A DNA stretch of 64,000 nt from Vibrio lentus (GCF_002875945.1 NZ_MCZK01000097.1:1-64000), one strand, 5' to 3'; positions 1-9,062 are shown, counted from the first letter of the stretch. A program made the numbers and translations. The notes: generated by a model not told the origin, from the letters alone.

Positions 1-243
1 TCTAAGCGGAGAAGAGCCGCTAAGTTAGGGCGAAATGATATCTCACTTTCGAACATCTATATGACTCACGATACCTTAGATTTGAGTGGCTTTGCGCGTA
101 ACGCAAATGTCGTTCCAAACTGGATTGGCCAATTTCAAAGCGAACTAAATTTAGTTGGACGAACGTTTGAAAAATTAAAAATAGGTCGTAATGATCAAGA
201 TGTCGTGACTTTTGAATTGAGTACTCGTAGGGAGAGCAAATAG
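1..243 (+). CDS. mshI: MSHA biogenesis protein MshI, PilN-like C-terminal end (partial)
   Basis: The reading frame is open from the first base and stops at TAG 241-243, so this is the 3' end of a gene that starts before the window; an internal Met at base 61 is not the start. The visible 80 residues look like the C-terminal part of a PilN-type inner-membrane assembly protein. PilN proteins connect the cytoplasmic actin-like PilM to the periplasmic PilO ring in type IV pilus machines. The identification rests mostly on position, directly before mshJ and with stop and start overlapping (TAGTG). The locus may have separate PilM-like and PilN-like mshI genes; which numbered copy this is cannot be told. 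Confidence 0.7.
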   Translation, partial: SKRRRAAKLGRNDISLSNIYMTHDTLDLSGFARNANVVPNWIGQFQSELNLVGRTFEKLKIGRNDQDVVTFELSTRRESK

Positions 244-890
244 TGCAACAGTGGAATCAGCTTAGCGATAAGTTTCTTGCATTAAGTCAAAGAGAAAAAT
301 GGCTGCTTTTCGTATGTGGTTTTGTTGGTCTAGCTATGTTGCTTTTCACGCTGCTGGTTGAGCCTGCGTATCTCGATTTACAAGCTAAAAAAGCTAAGTC
401 GATGAGCTTGACTCAGTCAAACCAAAGACAACAGGGTGAGCTGCTGGTGATTCAAGCCAAGCTGAACAAAGACCCGGATAAAGAGATTAATCTCGAATAC
501 AAAAAGCTGTTAGTCGAGAGCCAAGACCTCTCTGTTCAGTTATCAGAAATCATTGATGGGCTGATCTCGCCGTCTCAAATGTCACAGTTGTTAGAGAGTG
601 TGCTTAATGCTGGCAGTGGATTAAAGCTTGAATCTTTAGAGTCGTTAAAACCAGAACCGATTTCGAATAATAAAGAAACCAGTGAGTACTCGGGTTACTT
701 TCTACACCCAGTAAGAATGGAGCTGACGGGGAGCTATTTTAGTATTTCAGCCTACCTTCAAGCGCTTGAATCTCTGCCTGTGAGTTATTACTGGCGTACA
801 TTTAAATACTCGGTAGAAGAGTACCCAAATGCTCGACTTGTGTTTGAGGTTTATACGCTAGGTACCAGACAGGAGTTTATCGGTGGTTAG
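243..890 (+). CDS. mshJ: MSHA biogenesis protein MshJ (PilO-like)
   Basis: A 215-residue bitopic inner-membrane protein. A short cytoplasmic N-terminus is followed by one membrane segment (about residues 20-38), a coiled-coil-like stretch rich in Lys, Gln and Glu (about 45-105), and a compact periplasmic domain. This is the PilO/GspM layout, and PilO forms the periplasmic part of the alignment complex with PilN. The GTG start overlaps the TAG stop of the preceding mshI, and the 3' end overlaps mshK by 8 bp, so the three genes are translationally coupled. The family assignment comes from architecture plus gene order and fits the standard MSHA locus. Confidence 0.88.
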   Translation: MQQWNQLSDKFLALSQREKWLLFVCGFVGLAMLLFTLLVEPAYLDLQAKKAKSMSLTQSNQRQQGELLVIQAKLNKDPDKEINLEYKKLLVESQDLSVQLSEIIDGLISPSQMSQLLESVLNAGSGLKLESLESLKPEPISNNKETSEYSGYFLHPVRMELTGSYFSISAYLQALESLPVSYYWRTFKYSVEEYPNARLVFEVYTLGTRQEFIGG

Positions 891-1212
891 AATTATCCTG
901 TTGTCGCTACTTTTTTGTGGACAAGTAGCAAGAGCTGAACAAGATCCCACGGCGCCATTAGGCTGGTTAACGCCGCAACAAGCAGCGCCAGCTAAAAAAG
1001 CGCCGACTCAGTATCGTCTACCATCATTAGAGAGCATTGTTTGTAAAGGTGATACACCTTGTTATGCGATTCTAAATGGTCAAATTCTCGCTCAAGGAGA
1101 AACGGTCAGAGGGTATCGAGTTAAGAATATCGATCCAGAATACGTCACTCTGCAGAGAAACTCTAAGCAGTGGAAATTAGAGATGTTCTCTTTAGATATT
1201 AAGAATAATTAA
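883..1212 (+). CDS. mshK: MSHA biogenesis protein MshK (PilP-like)
   Basis: A 109-residue secreted protein with a GTG start overlapping the end of mshJ. The first 18 residues are a hydrophobic signal peptide (ending near ARA-EQ), followed by a DPTAPLGW motif and a Pro/Ala-rich linker. A small beta-rich domain in the second half contains two Cys residues (CKGDTPC) that could form a disulfide. PilP/GspC-type proteins bridge the inner-membrane PilN/PilO complex to the secretin, and the position between mshJ and mshL fits that role. The sequence itself is weakly conserved, so the call leans on gene order. Confidence 0.85.
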   Translation: MVRIILLSLLFCGQVARAEQDPTAPLGWLTPQQAAPAKKAPTQYRLPSLESIVCKGDTPCYAILNGQILAQGETVRGYRVKNIDPEYVTLQRNSKQWKLEMFSLDIKNN

Positions 1213-1227
1213 GGTTTGAGTGAAGAC

Positions 1228-2874
1228 ATGCGTAAACTTGTAGTAGCAATTCTAGTGTCATCTTTAGTCGGTTGTTCAATGGGGCATCGTGACCCTGTTG
1301 AGATAAAAGAGTCTTTGAACGAATCCATTAATGAAGCTAATAGTAAAGCACTTCATGAGCTTCCTTCATCGGTTCAAGATGACCTCATGCCACAACTTGA
1401 TTCAGACTCTATGTCTCCGAGTATGGAAACGGTTAAGCGCTTTCGTATTCAGGCGAATGGTGTCGAAGCTAGAACCTTCTTTGCTAGCTTAGTTAAAGGG
1501 ACTGAATACAGTGCTGCTATTCACCCAAGCGTGGCTGGAAACCTTACGTTGAATCTAACCGATGTGACGTTAGATGAAGTGTTGGCTGTTGCTCAAGATA
1601 TGTATGGCTACGATATTGAGAAGCGTGGCAAAGTGATTCAGGTTTACCCTGCAGGTCTTCGAACGGTCACGATTCCTGTCGATTACTTACAAGTTAAGCG
1701 TTCTGGTCGCTCATTGACGACGATTACCACCGGCACGATCTCTAACTCAGACTCCAATTCATCAAGCTCTTCAAATTCGAACTCAAACTCATCGAATTCA
1801 TCTAACTCTTCTAATTCGTCCAATTCATCGAATTCGACATCGAATGGCGGAACAGAGATTGAAACGACTTCGGAAAGTGATTTTTGGCCACAGCTTGAAG
1901 CCGCAGTTGCTCACCTAATCGGATCTGGCGAAGGGCAAAGTGTTGTGGTTACCCCACAAGCCAGTGTGATTACGGTACGCGCTTATCCTGATGAAATTCG
2001 TGAAGTTCGAGAGTTTTTAGGTATTTCTCAGAAACGTTTGCAGCGCCAAGTTATCTTAGAAGCCAAAATCATGGAAGTGACCTTGAGTGATGGTTACCAA
2101 CAGGGGATTAGCTGGTCTAATTTATCCAAGTCGATTGGCAGCGGCGGTGTTGTTATTGACCGACCTGGCGGAACATTACCTCCTTTAGATGCAATCAGCT
2201 CTTTGTTAGGCGGACAAACCAACGTAACGATTTCAGATGGCAGCTTTGAAGCGGTTTTGAGCTTTATGGATACCCAAGGTGACCTTAACGTTCTATCGAG
2301 CCCACGAGTAACGGCAGCGAATAACCAGAAAGCGGTTATCAAAGTGGGCACTGACGAGTATTACGTAACAGATTTATCAAGTTCGGTCGGCAGTGGTGAT
2401 AATGCCAATGTTGCTCCTGAAGTCGAGCTAACTCCGTTCTTCTCTGGTATCTCTTTGGATGTGACTCCTCAGATAGATGATAAAGGTAGCGTATTCTTAC
2501 ATGTTCACCCTGCCGTTATTGAGGTTGAGGAAGAAGTGAAAGAACTCAACCTAGGTTCAACAACGGGCTTGGTGCAACTTCCTTTGGCGAAAAGCTCTAT
2601 TCGTGAGTCTGACTCAGTGATTCGTGCAAAAGATGGCGATGTGGTTGTGATTGGTGGTTTGATGAAATCTAACACCAGTGATGTGACGTCTAAAGTTCCA
2701 TTCCTTGGTGATATCCCAGCACTCGGCCACTTGTTCCGTAACACCAGTCAATTAACTCAAAAAACTGAGCTTGTGATCTTATTGAAACCGACCATTGTGG
2801 GCGTCAATACTTGGCAGTCTGAGTTGGAGCGTTCTCGAGACCTTCTACAAGAATGGTTCCCTGATGGAGAGTAA
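1228..2874 (+). CDS. mshL: MSHA outer-membrane secretin MshL
   Basis: This is the secretin that forms the outer-membrane pore for the MSHA pilus. I take ATG 1228 (548 aa) rather than the upstream in-frame TTG 1216, because it puts the lipoprotein signal (MRKLVVAILVSSLVGC, lipobox LVGC) at the N-terminus. After the N-terminal domains (a short secretin/TonB-like N domain near residues 60-140) comes a Ser/Asn-only linker at about residues 172-206. The C-terminal secretin domain carries the signature VPFLGDIPALGHLF near residue 490. MshK lies upstream and the ATPase MshM downstream. The Ser/Asn tract is encoded by TCN/AAY repeats and is probably variable in length between strains. Confidence 0.93.
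   Translation: MRKLVVAILVSSLVGCSMGHRDPVEIKESLNESINEANSKALHELPSSVQDDLMPQLDSDSMSPSMETVKRFRIQANGVEARTFFASLVKGTEYSAAIHPSVAGNLTLNLTDVTLDEVLAVAQDMYGYDIEKRGKVIQVYPAGLRTVTIPVDYLQVKRSGRSLTTITTGTISNSDSNSSSSSNSNSNSSNSSNSSNSSNSSNSTSNGGTEIETTSESDFWPQLEAAVAHLIGSGEGQSVVVTPQASVITVRAYPDEIREVREFLGISQKRLQRQVILEAKIMEVTLSDGYQQGISWSNLSKSIGSGGVVIDRPGGTLPPLDAISSLLGGQTNVTISDGSFEAVLSFMDTQGDLNVLSSPRVTAANNQKAVIKVGTDEYYVTDLSSSVGSGDNANVAPEVELTPFFSGISLDVTPQIDDKGSVFLHVHPAVIEVEEEVKELNLGSTTGLVQLPLAKSSIRESDSVIRAKDGDVVVIGGLMKSNTSDVTSKVPFLGDIPALGHLFRNTSQLTQKTELVILLKPTIVGVNTWQSELERSRDLLQEWFPDGE
1741..1848 (+). repeat. Ser/Asn-coding degenerate short tandem repeat inside mshL
   Basis: About 36 consecutive codons encode almost only Ser and Asn (Asp, Thr and Gly occur once each), with recurring TCNAAYTCN blocks such as TCGAATTCATC. 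It forms a flexible linker between the N-domains and the secretin core. Repeats of this kind can change length by slippage; because the period is a multiple of three, such changes would stay in frame. Confidence 0.85.
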
Positions 2875-2927
2875 CCACTCATCTTCTCTGTGTAGATTGG
2901 CAGCGCTGAATTAAGGTAGGTCACCTT

Positions 2928-3767
2928 ATGTATCAAGCTCATTTTGGCTTTGAACAACTGCCGTTTACTTTAACGCCGAATACCGACTTCTTTTATGGTT
3001 TGGCGCCTCACTTTGAGGCGATTCAAACGGTTATCTCGGCGTTAGAGATGGGGGAGGGCGTGATCAAGGTTACTGGTGAGGTCGGTACGGGAAAAACGAT
3101 GGTATGCCGCATGTTGGTGAACCATCTACAAGACTGTACTGCGCTAATCTACCTTCCCAACCCAATGCTATCTGGTGCTGACTTACGTCAAGCTGTCGCT
3201 AAAGAGCTTGACGTTGTGGTCGAGAACGAAGCGACTTTAGTCGATAGCATTCAGCATAAATTGATTGAGTTACACAGCTCGGGGCTAAGAGTCGTCGCGA
3301 TAATCGATGAAGCTCAAGCTCTATCGGATGAGGCGCTCGAAACATTAAGGTTGTTCGGTAATTTAGAGACAGAAGATAAGAAATTATTACAGATAGTGTT
3401 ACTCGGACAGCCTGAATTGGATATCCGCTTAGAGGCTTATCATCTTAGGCAGTTTCGTCAAAGAATCAGTTTTAGCTCAACTCTAAGGCCGCTTAATCTT
3501 GATGAAGCGGTAGCTTATATCGATAACCGAATAACCAAGTCGGGTGGCAATCAAAACCTATTTAGTTTGAATCATAAAAAAGCAATCTGGCGCTCTTCTT
3601 TAGGAATTCCAAGGTTGATTAATCAGTTGTGTCACAAAGCCTTGTTGCTTTCGTTTAGCGAAGATAAAAAAACGCTTGAAAACCAACACCTATTTGCTGC
3701 AATGCATGAAACATACGATGTATGTAAGCCTAAATTTAAAACGCCAATACTGTGGGGTTGGAATTAA
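2928..3767 (+). CDS. mshM: MSHA biogenesis AAA ATPase MshM (ExeA-like)
   Basis: A 279-residue AAA+ protein of the ExeA/GspA type. It opens with the typical MYQAHFGFEQLPFTLTPN motif. Walker A (GEVGTGKT) is near residue 49 and Walker B (VVAIIDEAQAL) near residue 125, followed by an arginine-finger region (RQFRQRI). ExeA-type ATPases help assemble the secretin through the peptidoglycan layer, which fits its place just after mshL. It lacks the C-terminal peptidoglycan-binding domain found in full-length ExeA, as expected for MshM. The gene is 53 bp after mshL and 2 bp before the preferred mshN start. Confidence 0.92.
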   Translation: MYQAHFGFEQLPFTLTPNTDFFYGLAPHFEAIQTVISALEMGEGVIKVTGEVGTGKTMVCRMLVNHLQDCTALIYLPNPMLSGADLRQAVAKELDVVVENEATLVDSIQHKLIELHSSGLRVVAIIDEAQALSDEALETLRLFGNLETEDKKLLQIVLLGQPELDIRLEAYHLRQFRQRISFSSTLRPLNLDEAVAYIDNRITKSGGNQNLFSLNHKKAIWRSSLGIPRLINQLCHKALLLSFSEDKKTLENQHLFAAMHETYDVCKPKFKTPILWGWN

Positions 3768-3769
3768 TT

Positions 3770-4963
3770 ATGAGCGTCATTAATAACGCCTTGTCTGAAT
3801 TGGCAAAGAAAGAATCAACAACATCGATAGAAGCGGCTGTCGTGCCTAAAGTCAAAACGCGCTCGCCATTGGTTTGGGTTGTCGGTGGCTTTACCTTAAG
3901 TTTGGCTATGGGTGGTTGGGCGGTGTCGCAAGCCCCTAAACTTGATAACCCCATTTCAGTAAGTGCCCCACAAGTAGAGGTGTCGCTTGTCGACAGTTCG
4001 GGGCAAGTGAATCGTGTTGTTACGCCAGCGATGCCTTTGTCACCAACTCAAAAACTGGTTGTTGTCGATTCTGAACTTACGTCAGTGACATCTCATTCTA
4101 TGGTTGAAAAACCTCAATCACCTGTAACAACTCAATCGATAACCACTAAGTCGCGAGTAGACCAGTCAATAAAAGCTAAAACGACCAGTGTCGCGGAACA
4201 GCCAAAAGCCCCTAAAGCGTTAAAAGTAGCTCCTCAAAAGCCGGTTTATGTGGCAAGCGTATCGAAACAAAAGTCTTCGTCAGTTAATGAACTGGCGAGT
4301 GTAGAAACGCCTGCAGCTTCACCTGTGAATTCAGTTGGCGATGGCATGTTGATCGAGCAGATTGAGCTGACTTCTCAACAGCTATCCGATAATGCCGTAG
4401 GTCGAGCTCAGAAAGCTCTCGATGCGAACGATCTTGCTGGTGCTCTGAAAGGTTATACCGAAGCTCTGCGTTACGCCCCTAGAAATGAGGATGTGCGTCA
4501 GAAACTTGCGATTCTCTATTTTGGTAAGGGTGATACTCGTAAAGCCTATGAGCTTTATCAATCCGGAATCAAGCTGAATACCAATAGTGAAAAGCTACGT
4601 CTTGGTTTATCAAAATTGCTCGTCAAAGCGAATCAAGCGGAAGCCGCCTTGAGTCCATTAGTACATTTACCGCCCAATCCGTCCAAAGATTATTTAGCAA
4701 TGCGTGCGGCTTTGAGTCAAAAATCACAACAAGAAGAGATTGCCTTAGAGAGTTACCAAAAGTTGGTCGAAGTCGATTCAGCCAATGCTCGCTGGTGGCT
4801 AGGTCTTGCGATTCAACAAGAGCGACAGCTTGATTTTAGTGCTGCTAAAGAGTCGTACCAAGGCGCTTTAACTCGAGTTGGAATCTCATCTCAATCGCAA
4901 AACTTTGTCCGCGACAGATTAAAAATAATCGATGCCTTAGAGGAGAACGACGATGCAAATTAG
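3770..4963 (+). CDS. mshN: MSHA biogenesis TPR protein MshN
   Basis: A 397-residue bitopic membrane protein. I choose ATG 3770 (MSVINNALSELAKKES) over the in-frame GTG 3752, which lies inside mshM. A short cytoplasmic N-terminus precedes one membrane segment (about residues 30-48). A long low-complexity Ser/Val/Pro/Lys-rich linker (about 50-195) leads to tetratricopeptide-like helical repeats from about residue 205 to the end (for example LAGALKGYTEALRYAPRNED). TPR proteins serve as scaffolds in pilus machines. The gene overlaps mshE by 11 bp. The exact role of MshN in assembly cannot be read from the sequence. Confidence 0.9.
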   Translation: MSVINNALSELAKKESTTSIEAAVVPKVKTRSPLVWVVGGFTLSLAMGGWAVSQAPKLDNPISVSAPQVEVSLVDSSGQVNRVVTPAMPLSPTQKLVVVDSELTSVTSHSMVEKPQSPVTTQSITTKSRVDQSIKAKTTSVAEQPKAPKALKVAPQKPVYVASVSKQKSSSVNELASVETPAASPVNSVGDGMLIEQIELTSQQLSDNAVGRAQKALDANDLAGALKGYTEALRYAPRNEDVRQKLAILYFGKGDTRKAYELYQSGIKLNTNSEKLRLGLSKLLVKANQAEAALSPLVHLPPNPSKDYLAMRAALSQKSQQEEIALESYQKLVEVDSANARWWLGLAIQQERQLDFSAAKESYQGALTRVGISSQSQNFVRDRLKIIDALEENDDAN

Positions 4964-6677
4964 ATTAAGGAAGCGACTTGGTGATTTGCTCGTAGAAGAA
5001 GGCATCATTACCGAGGCTCAGGTTGCACAAGCACTGGCCGCTCAGAAAAGTACCGGGCGTAAGCTTGGCGATGCCTTGATTGAACTTGGCTTCTTGTCTG
5101 AACAGCAGATGCTGAGCTTTTTGTCTCAGCAGTTAGCGATTCCTCTGATTGATTTAAGTCGAGCCGTAGTCGATGTAGAAGCGGTTCAGCTTTTACCCGA
5201 GGTACATGCTCGTCGCCTTCGTGCATTGGTGATTGGTCGCCAAGGCGATACCTTGCGTGTTGCAATGAGTGATCCTGCTGATCTGTTTGCTCAGGAATCA
5301 TTGCTTGGTCAACTAGGTGATTACGCACTTGAATTTGTTGTCGCTCAAGAGAGACAGTTAGTCGATGGTTTTGACCGTTACTATCGTCGAACCAAAGAGA
5401 TCGCTTCTTTTGCTGAGCAGCTGCATGCCGAGCACCAAGTTAATGATGCCTTTGATTTTGATATCGCAGGTGAAGACAGCGACGAAGTGACGGTTGTTAA
5501 ACTTATCAACTCTTTGTTTGAAGATGCAATTCAAGTCGGCGCTTCCGATATCCATATCGAACCAGACTCTAATGTATTACGTCTTCGTCAGCGTATTGAT
5601 GGGGTGCTGCATGAAACGCTATTGAATGAAGTGAATATTGCTTCTGCTTTGGTACTGCGCTTGAAACTGATGGCGAACTTGGATATTTCTGAGAAACGTC
5701 TGCCTCAAGATGGTCGTTTCAATATTCGAGCTAAAGGTCAGTCTGTCGATATTCGTATGTCGACCATGCCAGTACAGCATGGTGAGTCTGTAGTAATGCG
5801 TTTGCTTAACCAATCAGCAGGCTTACGTAAGCTAGAAGCATCGGGTATCCCCAACGATCTTCTTGTTCGTCTTCGCCAGCAATTACGCCGTCCTCATGGC
5901 ATGATCTTGGTAACTGGCCCAACAGGTTCAGGTAAAACGACGACCTTATATGGTGCGTTAAGCGAACTGAACGAACCGGGTAAAAAGATCATTACTGCGG
6001 AAGATCCGGTCGAGTACCGTCTTCCTCGTGTAAACCAAGTTCAAGTAAACCCTAAGATCAACCTCGACTTCTCGACGGTATTGAGAACCTTCCTACGTCA
6101 GGATCCCGATATCATTCTTATTGGTGAGATGCGTGATCACGAAACCGTTGAGATTGGCTTAAGGGCTGCATTAACCGGTCACTTAGTATTAAGTACGCTC
6201 CATACCAACGATGCAGTAGATAGCGCACTGCGTATGATGGACATGGGTGCTCCCGGTTATCTCGTGGCAAGTGCCGTGAGAGCGGTTGTCGCACAGCGAT
6301 TGGTTCGTAAAGTGTGTACTGATTGTAAGGTCGATGACGAACTCGATGAGCCTCGTAAGCAGTGGCTGAGTGTACGTTTCCCAAATCAAGTCGATGTACC
6401 TTTCATGAAGGGACGTGGTTGTCAGAACTGTAATTTGACGGGTTACCGCGGGCGTATTGGTGTTTTTGAAATGCTAGAGCTAGAGCAAAACATGATGGAT
6501 GCGCTCAGAGCCAACGACGCGGTTGGTTTCGCTCAAACAGCGAGACAGTCTGACAATTACAAACCGTTATTGGCTTCTGCGATGGAACTGGCTTTGCAAG
6601 GTGTTGTGAGCCTCGATGAGATCATGCACCTTGGTGAAGGCGATGCCTCCGGTGCAACCGATCCAATTTATCTGTAA
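4953..6677 (+). CDS. mshE: MSHA pilus extension ATPase MshE (c-di-GMP-binding)
   Basis: A 574-residue GspE/PilB-family hexameric ATPase that powers pilus extension. The N-terminal domain (residues 1-60) shows two MshEN repeats, RLGDLLVEEGIITEAQVAQA and KLGDALIELGFLSEQQMLSF, each continuing to a terminal Gln. In V. cholerae MshE this 24-residue motif binds c-di-GMP. The core has Walker A (GPTGSGKTTT, about residue 325), Asp and His boxes, Walker B (DPDIILIGEMRD, about 384) and the zinc-type tetracysteine CTDC...CQNC (about 455-493). All catalytic elements are intact. It overlaps mshN and is 12 bp before mshG, consistent with a single transcript. Confidence 0.96.
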   Translation: MQIRLRKRLGDLLVEEGIITEAQVAQALAAQKSTGRKLGDALIELGFLSEQQMLSFLSQQLAIPLIDLSRAVVDVEAVQLLPEVHARRLRALVIGRQGDTLRVAMSDPADLFAQESLLGQLGDYALEFVVAQERQLVDGFDRYYRRTKEIASFAEQLHAEHQVNDAFDFDIAGEDSDEVTVVKLINSLFEDAIQVGASDIHIEPDSNVLRLRQRIDGVLHETLLNEVNIASALVLRLKLMANLDISEKRLPQDGRFNIRAKGQSVDIRMSTMPVQHGESVVMRLLNQSAGLRKLEASGIPNDLLVRLRQQLRRPHGMILVTGPTGSGKTTTLYGALSELNEPGKKIITAEDPVEYRLPRVNQVQVNPKINLDFSTVLRTFLRQDPDIILIGEMRDHETVEIGLRAALTGHLVLSTLHTNDAVDSALRMMDMGAPGYLVASAVRAVVAQRLVRKVCTDCKVDDELDEPRKQWLSVRFPNQVDVPFMKGRGCQNCNLTGYRGRIGVFEMLELEQNMMDALRANDAVGFAQTARQSDNYKPLLASAMELALQGVVSLDEIMHLGEGDASGATDPIYL

Positions 6678-6689
6678 GGGTAGACTAGT

Positions 6690-7913
6690 ATGCCAACGTA
6701 TCGTTATGTAGGTCGTAGTTCTGATGGCAGTCAAGTGACTGGCCAGTTGGATGCGAATAACGAAGATCTTGCTGCTGAAAGCTTGATGAGCAAGGGGATC
6801 ATTCCTACCTCGATCAAATTGGGGAAAAGTGGCGGGTCAGTGTTAGATATGGATGTATCTAGCCTGTTTTCTCCTAATGTGCCTCTAGAAGTTTTAGTTC
6901 TGTTTTGCCGACAGTTATACAGCCTCACTAAAGCGGGTGTTCCATTATTAAGGTCGATGAAAGGCCTAACCCAAAACTGCGAAAACAAACAGTTGAAAGC
7001 GGCTTTAGAAGAAGTGGTTGCTGAATTAACCAATGGTCGTGGACTATCGGCGTCGATGCAGATGCACCCAAAAGTATTTAGCCCGCTGTTTGTATCTATG
7101 ATCGGTGTTGGTGAAAATACAGGTCGTTTAGACCAGGCCTTGTTACAACTGGCTGGATACTACGAACAGGAGGTTGAGACTCGTAAGCGAATCAAGACCG
7201 CAATGCGTTACCCAACCTTTGTTATCAGCTTTATTTTGATTGCGATGTTCATTCTTAACATCAAGGTGATTCCACAGTTTTCTAGTATGTTCGCGCGCTT
7301 TGGTGTCGATCTACCATTGCCTACTCGTATCTTGATTGGTATGTCCGAGTTCTTTGTGAATTACTGGGGCTTGATGCTCGCGGTTATTTTCGGTCTTATC
7401 TTCGCGTTTAAAGCATGGGTAAAAACCGACAAAGGATTGGAAAAGTGGGATAGGTTGCGTTTAAAAATGCCGGTTATTGGTGGAGTTGTAAATCGAGCGC
7501 TACTGTCGCGCTTTTCACGTACTTTTGCACTAATGCTAAAAGCGGGTGTACCACTTAACCAATCATTAGCGTTATCAGCTGAGGCTTTGGACAATCGTTT
7601 TCTAGAACTGCGAGTTCAAGCCATGAAATCGGCAATCGAAGCGGGTAGTACCGTTTCATCTACCGCGATCAACAGCGAAATTTTCACACCGCTCGTGATA
7701 CAAATGATTTCAGTGGGTGAAGAGACAGGTCGTATTGATGAGTTGCTACTTGAAGTGGCTGATTTTTATGATCGAGAAGTCGATTACGATCTGAAGACTT
7801 TAACGGCCAGAATTGAGCCGATTCTGTTGACGGTAGTTGCGGGTATGGTGCTGATTTTAGCGCTAGGTATTTTCTTACCTATGTGGGGCATGCTGGATGC
7901 AATCAAAGGTTAG
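6690..7913 (+). CDS. mshG: MSHA inner-membrane platform protein MshG (PilC/GspF-like)
   Basis: A 407-residue polytopic protein with the duplicated GspF domain of type IV pilus platform proteins. Two similar cytoplasmic helical bundles (about residues 70-190 and 272-395) each contain the FxxLxxAGVPLxxS-like motif (LTKAGVPLLRSM; LMLKAGVPLNQSL) and the GE(N/E)TGR(L/I)D motif. Hydrophobic segments lie near residues 170-195, 220-240 and 378-400. The platform couples the MshE ATPase to pilin insertion. It is 12 bp after mshE and 3 bp before mshF. Both repeats look intact. Confidence 0.95.
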   Translation: MPTYRYVGRSSDGSQVTGQLDANNEDLAAESLMSKGIIPTSIKLGKSGGSVLDMDVSSLFSPNVPLEVLVLFCRQLYSLTKAGVPLLRSMKGLTQNCENKQLKAALEEVVAELTNGRGLSASMQMHPKVFSPLFVSMIGVGENTGRLDQALLQLAGYYEQEVETRKRIKTAMRYPTFVISFILIAMFILNIKVIPQFSSMFARFGVDLPLPTRILIGMSEFFVNYWGLMLAVIFGLIFAFKAWVKTDKGLEKWDRLRLKMPVIGGVVNRALLSRFSRTFALMLKAGVPLNQSLALSAEALDNRFLELRVQAMKSAIEAGSTVSSTAINSEIFTPLVIQMISVGEETGRIDELLLEVADFYDREVDYDLKTLTARIEPILLTVVAGMVLILALGIFLPMWGMLDAIKG

Positions 7914-7916
7914 GGA

Positions 7917-8372
7917 ATGCTAAATAACCTACAGCGCTCACGTTTTGTTATTTGGAGTGTGGTTATTCTTTTTCTGATTGTAGGCCTACTTTCTGCATCG
8001 AAAACGGTAGAAGAGGAAGCGACTAACACGGCATTTATCGTGGCGAGTAAGCAAATGCTAGAGCGAGCCAATCGTTTCAAGCAACAGTATTTGTTAAAGG
8101 GTACTAAGCGAGAAGATGATTCGGAATCACCAAAAATTTACAGTAGAACAGGGTGGATAATGCCGCTCCAAGACTCGGAACGAGACTGCAATTATTGGCT
8201 GGATCAATTGTATCCACAAGGGAGCATTTTAGGGCTAAGCTCTCCAAGTGTTGAAGATAAAAGTGATAACATACAATTTCATTGTAGTTATCATTATAGT
8301 GATAAGTATCAGATAGATATATTGCTCAAAAAAGAAAGATTTAGTGTTAAAGCCAATATTTTGGCTTTGTGA
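7917..8372 (+). CDS. mshF: MSHA biogenesis protein MshF
   Basis: A 151-residue protein with one N-terminal membrane segment (about residues 10-28) followed by a short extracytoplasmic domain. It begins 3 bp after mshG with a GGGA ribosome site. It has no prepilin peptidase motif (no G-F-x4-E), so it is not a pilin. The call depends on position between mshG and mshB, the invariant place of mshF in MSHA loci; the sequence is poorly conserved and its role is unknown. It ends the assembly block, and the promoter-like sequence for the pilin block starts immediately after its stop codon. Confidence 0.82.
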   Translation: MLNNLQRSRFVIWSVVILFLIVGLLSASKTVEEEATNTAFIVASKQMLERANRFKQQYLLKGTKREDDSESPKIYSRTGWIMPLQDSERDCNYWLDQLYPQGSILGLSSPSVEDKSDNIQFHCSYHYSDKYQIDILLKKERFSVKANILAL

Positions 8373-8377
8373 AAATA

Positions 8378-8420
8378 TTGACAGTTTTTGTATGGTTTTA
8401 TACGAGCGCGAATGTATAAT
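8378..8420 (+). promoter_or_regulatory. Promoter-like region before the pilin block (mshB)
   Basis: A perfect TATAAT lies at 8415-8420, 31 bp before the mshB start. A perfect TTGACA lies at 8378-8383, but the two are 31 bp apart, too far to be one sigma-70 promoter, so -35 and -10 may belong to separate promoters or need an activator. Published work on the V. cholerae locus found separate assembly and pilin transcripts with a promoter before mshB, which agrees with this position. Confidence 0.55.
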
Positions 8421-8451
8421 GCGCGTTAATAATTAGATGAGTAGGTAGAAA

Positions 8452-9027
8452 ATGCTTAAGAATCAAAAGGGTTTCTCCCTTGTCGAATTAGTCATAGTGA
8501 TTGTGGTCGTTGGTTTATTGGCGGTTGCCGCCCTACCTCGCTTCTTAGATGTGACAGATGAAGCCAAGAAATCAAGCATTGAAGGCGTTGCTGGTGGTTT
8601 TGCGACCGCAGTTTTGTCGGCAAGAGCACAGTGGGAAGCAGAAGCACGCCCATCAGAGAAGATTGGTGTTGAAACATACAATACTGTAAATTATGATGGT
8701 GTTGATTTTTGGTTAACAAGATCAAAGAACAGTAACAACGAAGATACCGACTTTCGAGACGGCTATCCATGGACTCTGAATAATAATTCTAGCACCGCGC
8801 CACAAGACATTTCAGATAAAACATGTTCTGAATTGATGGAAAACTTGCTGCAAAATCCACCTAAAGTTGGTGCGGTTTCAGATGTTGCAAGTGACTCAAA
8901 TTACAAATATTCAGCGCAAGCGAATTCAGGTGATGCAACGTGTACTTACGTTCAATTAGAAGGTAGTACTGAGCACCAATTTGTTTACGAAATTAAAACT
9001 GGTCGTGTGACCGTAACTTTGCAGTAA
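8452..9027 (+). CDS. mshB: MSHA minor pilin MshB
   Basis: A 191-residue type IV prepilin-like protein. A short leader (MLKNQKG) is cleaved before Phe at [20 protein letters not shown], leaving Glu5 in the mature chain as in class IVa pilins. The globular head has Cys residues (CSELM and ATCTYV) that could form the usual C-terminal disulfide loop. MshB is a paralogue of the adjacent major pilin MshA and shares the start of the mature helix and the APRF/LPRFLD segment. It heads the pilin block behind the promoter-like sequence. Confidence 0.92.
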   Translation: MLKNQKGFSLVELVIVIVVVGLLAVAALPRFLDVTDEAKKSSIEGVAGGFATAVLSARAQWEAEARPSEKIGVETYNTVNYDGVDFWLTRSKNSNNEDTDFRDGYPWTLNNNSSTAPQDISDKTCSELMENLLQNPPKVGAVSDVASDSNYKYSAQANSGDATCTYVQLEGSTEHQFVYEIKTGRVTVTLQ

Positions 9028-9062
9028 GTCTGCGTAAAATTAAACATAGAGAGAGCTTAACT

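Noticed and set aside
61..243. A gene starting at the ATG at base 61
   Set aside because: The frame is open to base 1 with pilus-protein-like sequence before it, so the Met is internal to a gene cut by the window edge.
8378..8420. One full sigma-70 promoter made of the perfect TTGACA and perfect TATAAT before mshB
   Set aside because: The two hexamers are 31 bp apart, far from the 16-18 bp needed, so they are reported only as a promoter-like region.
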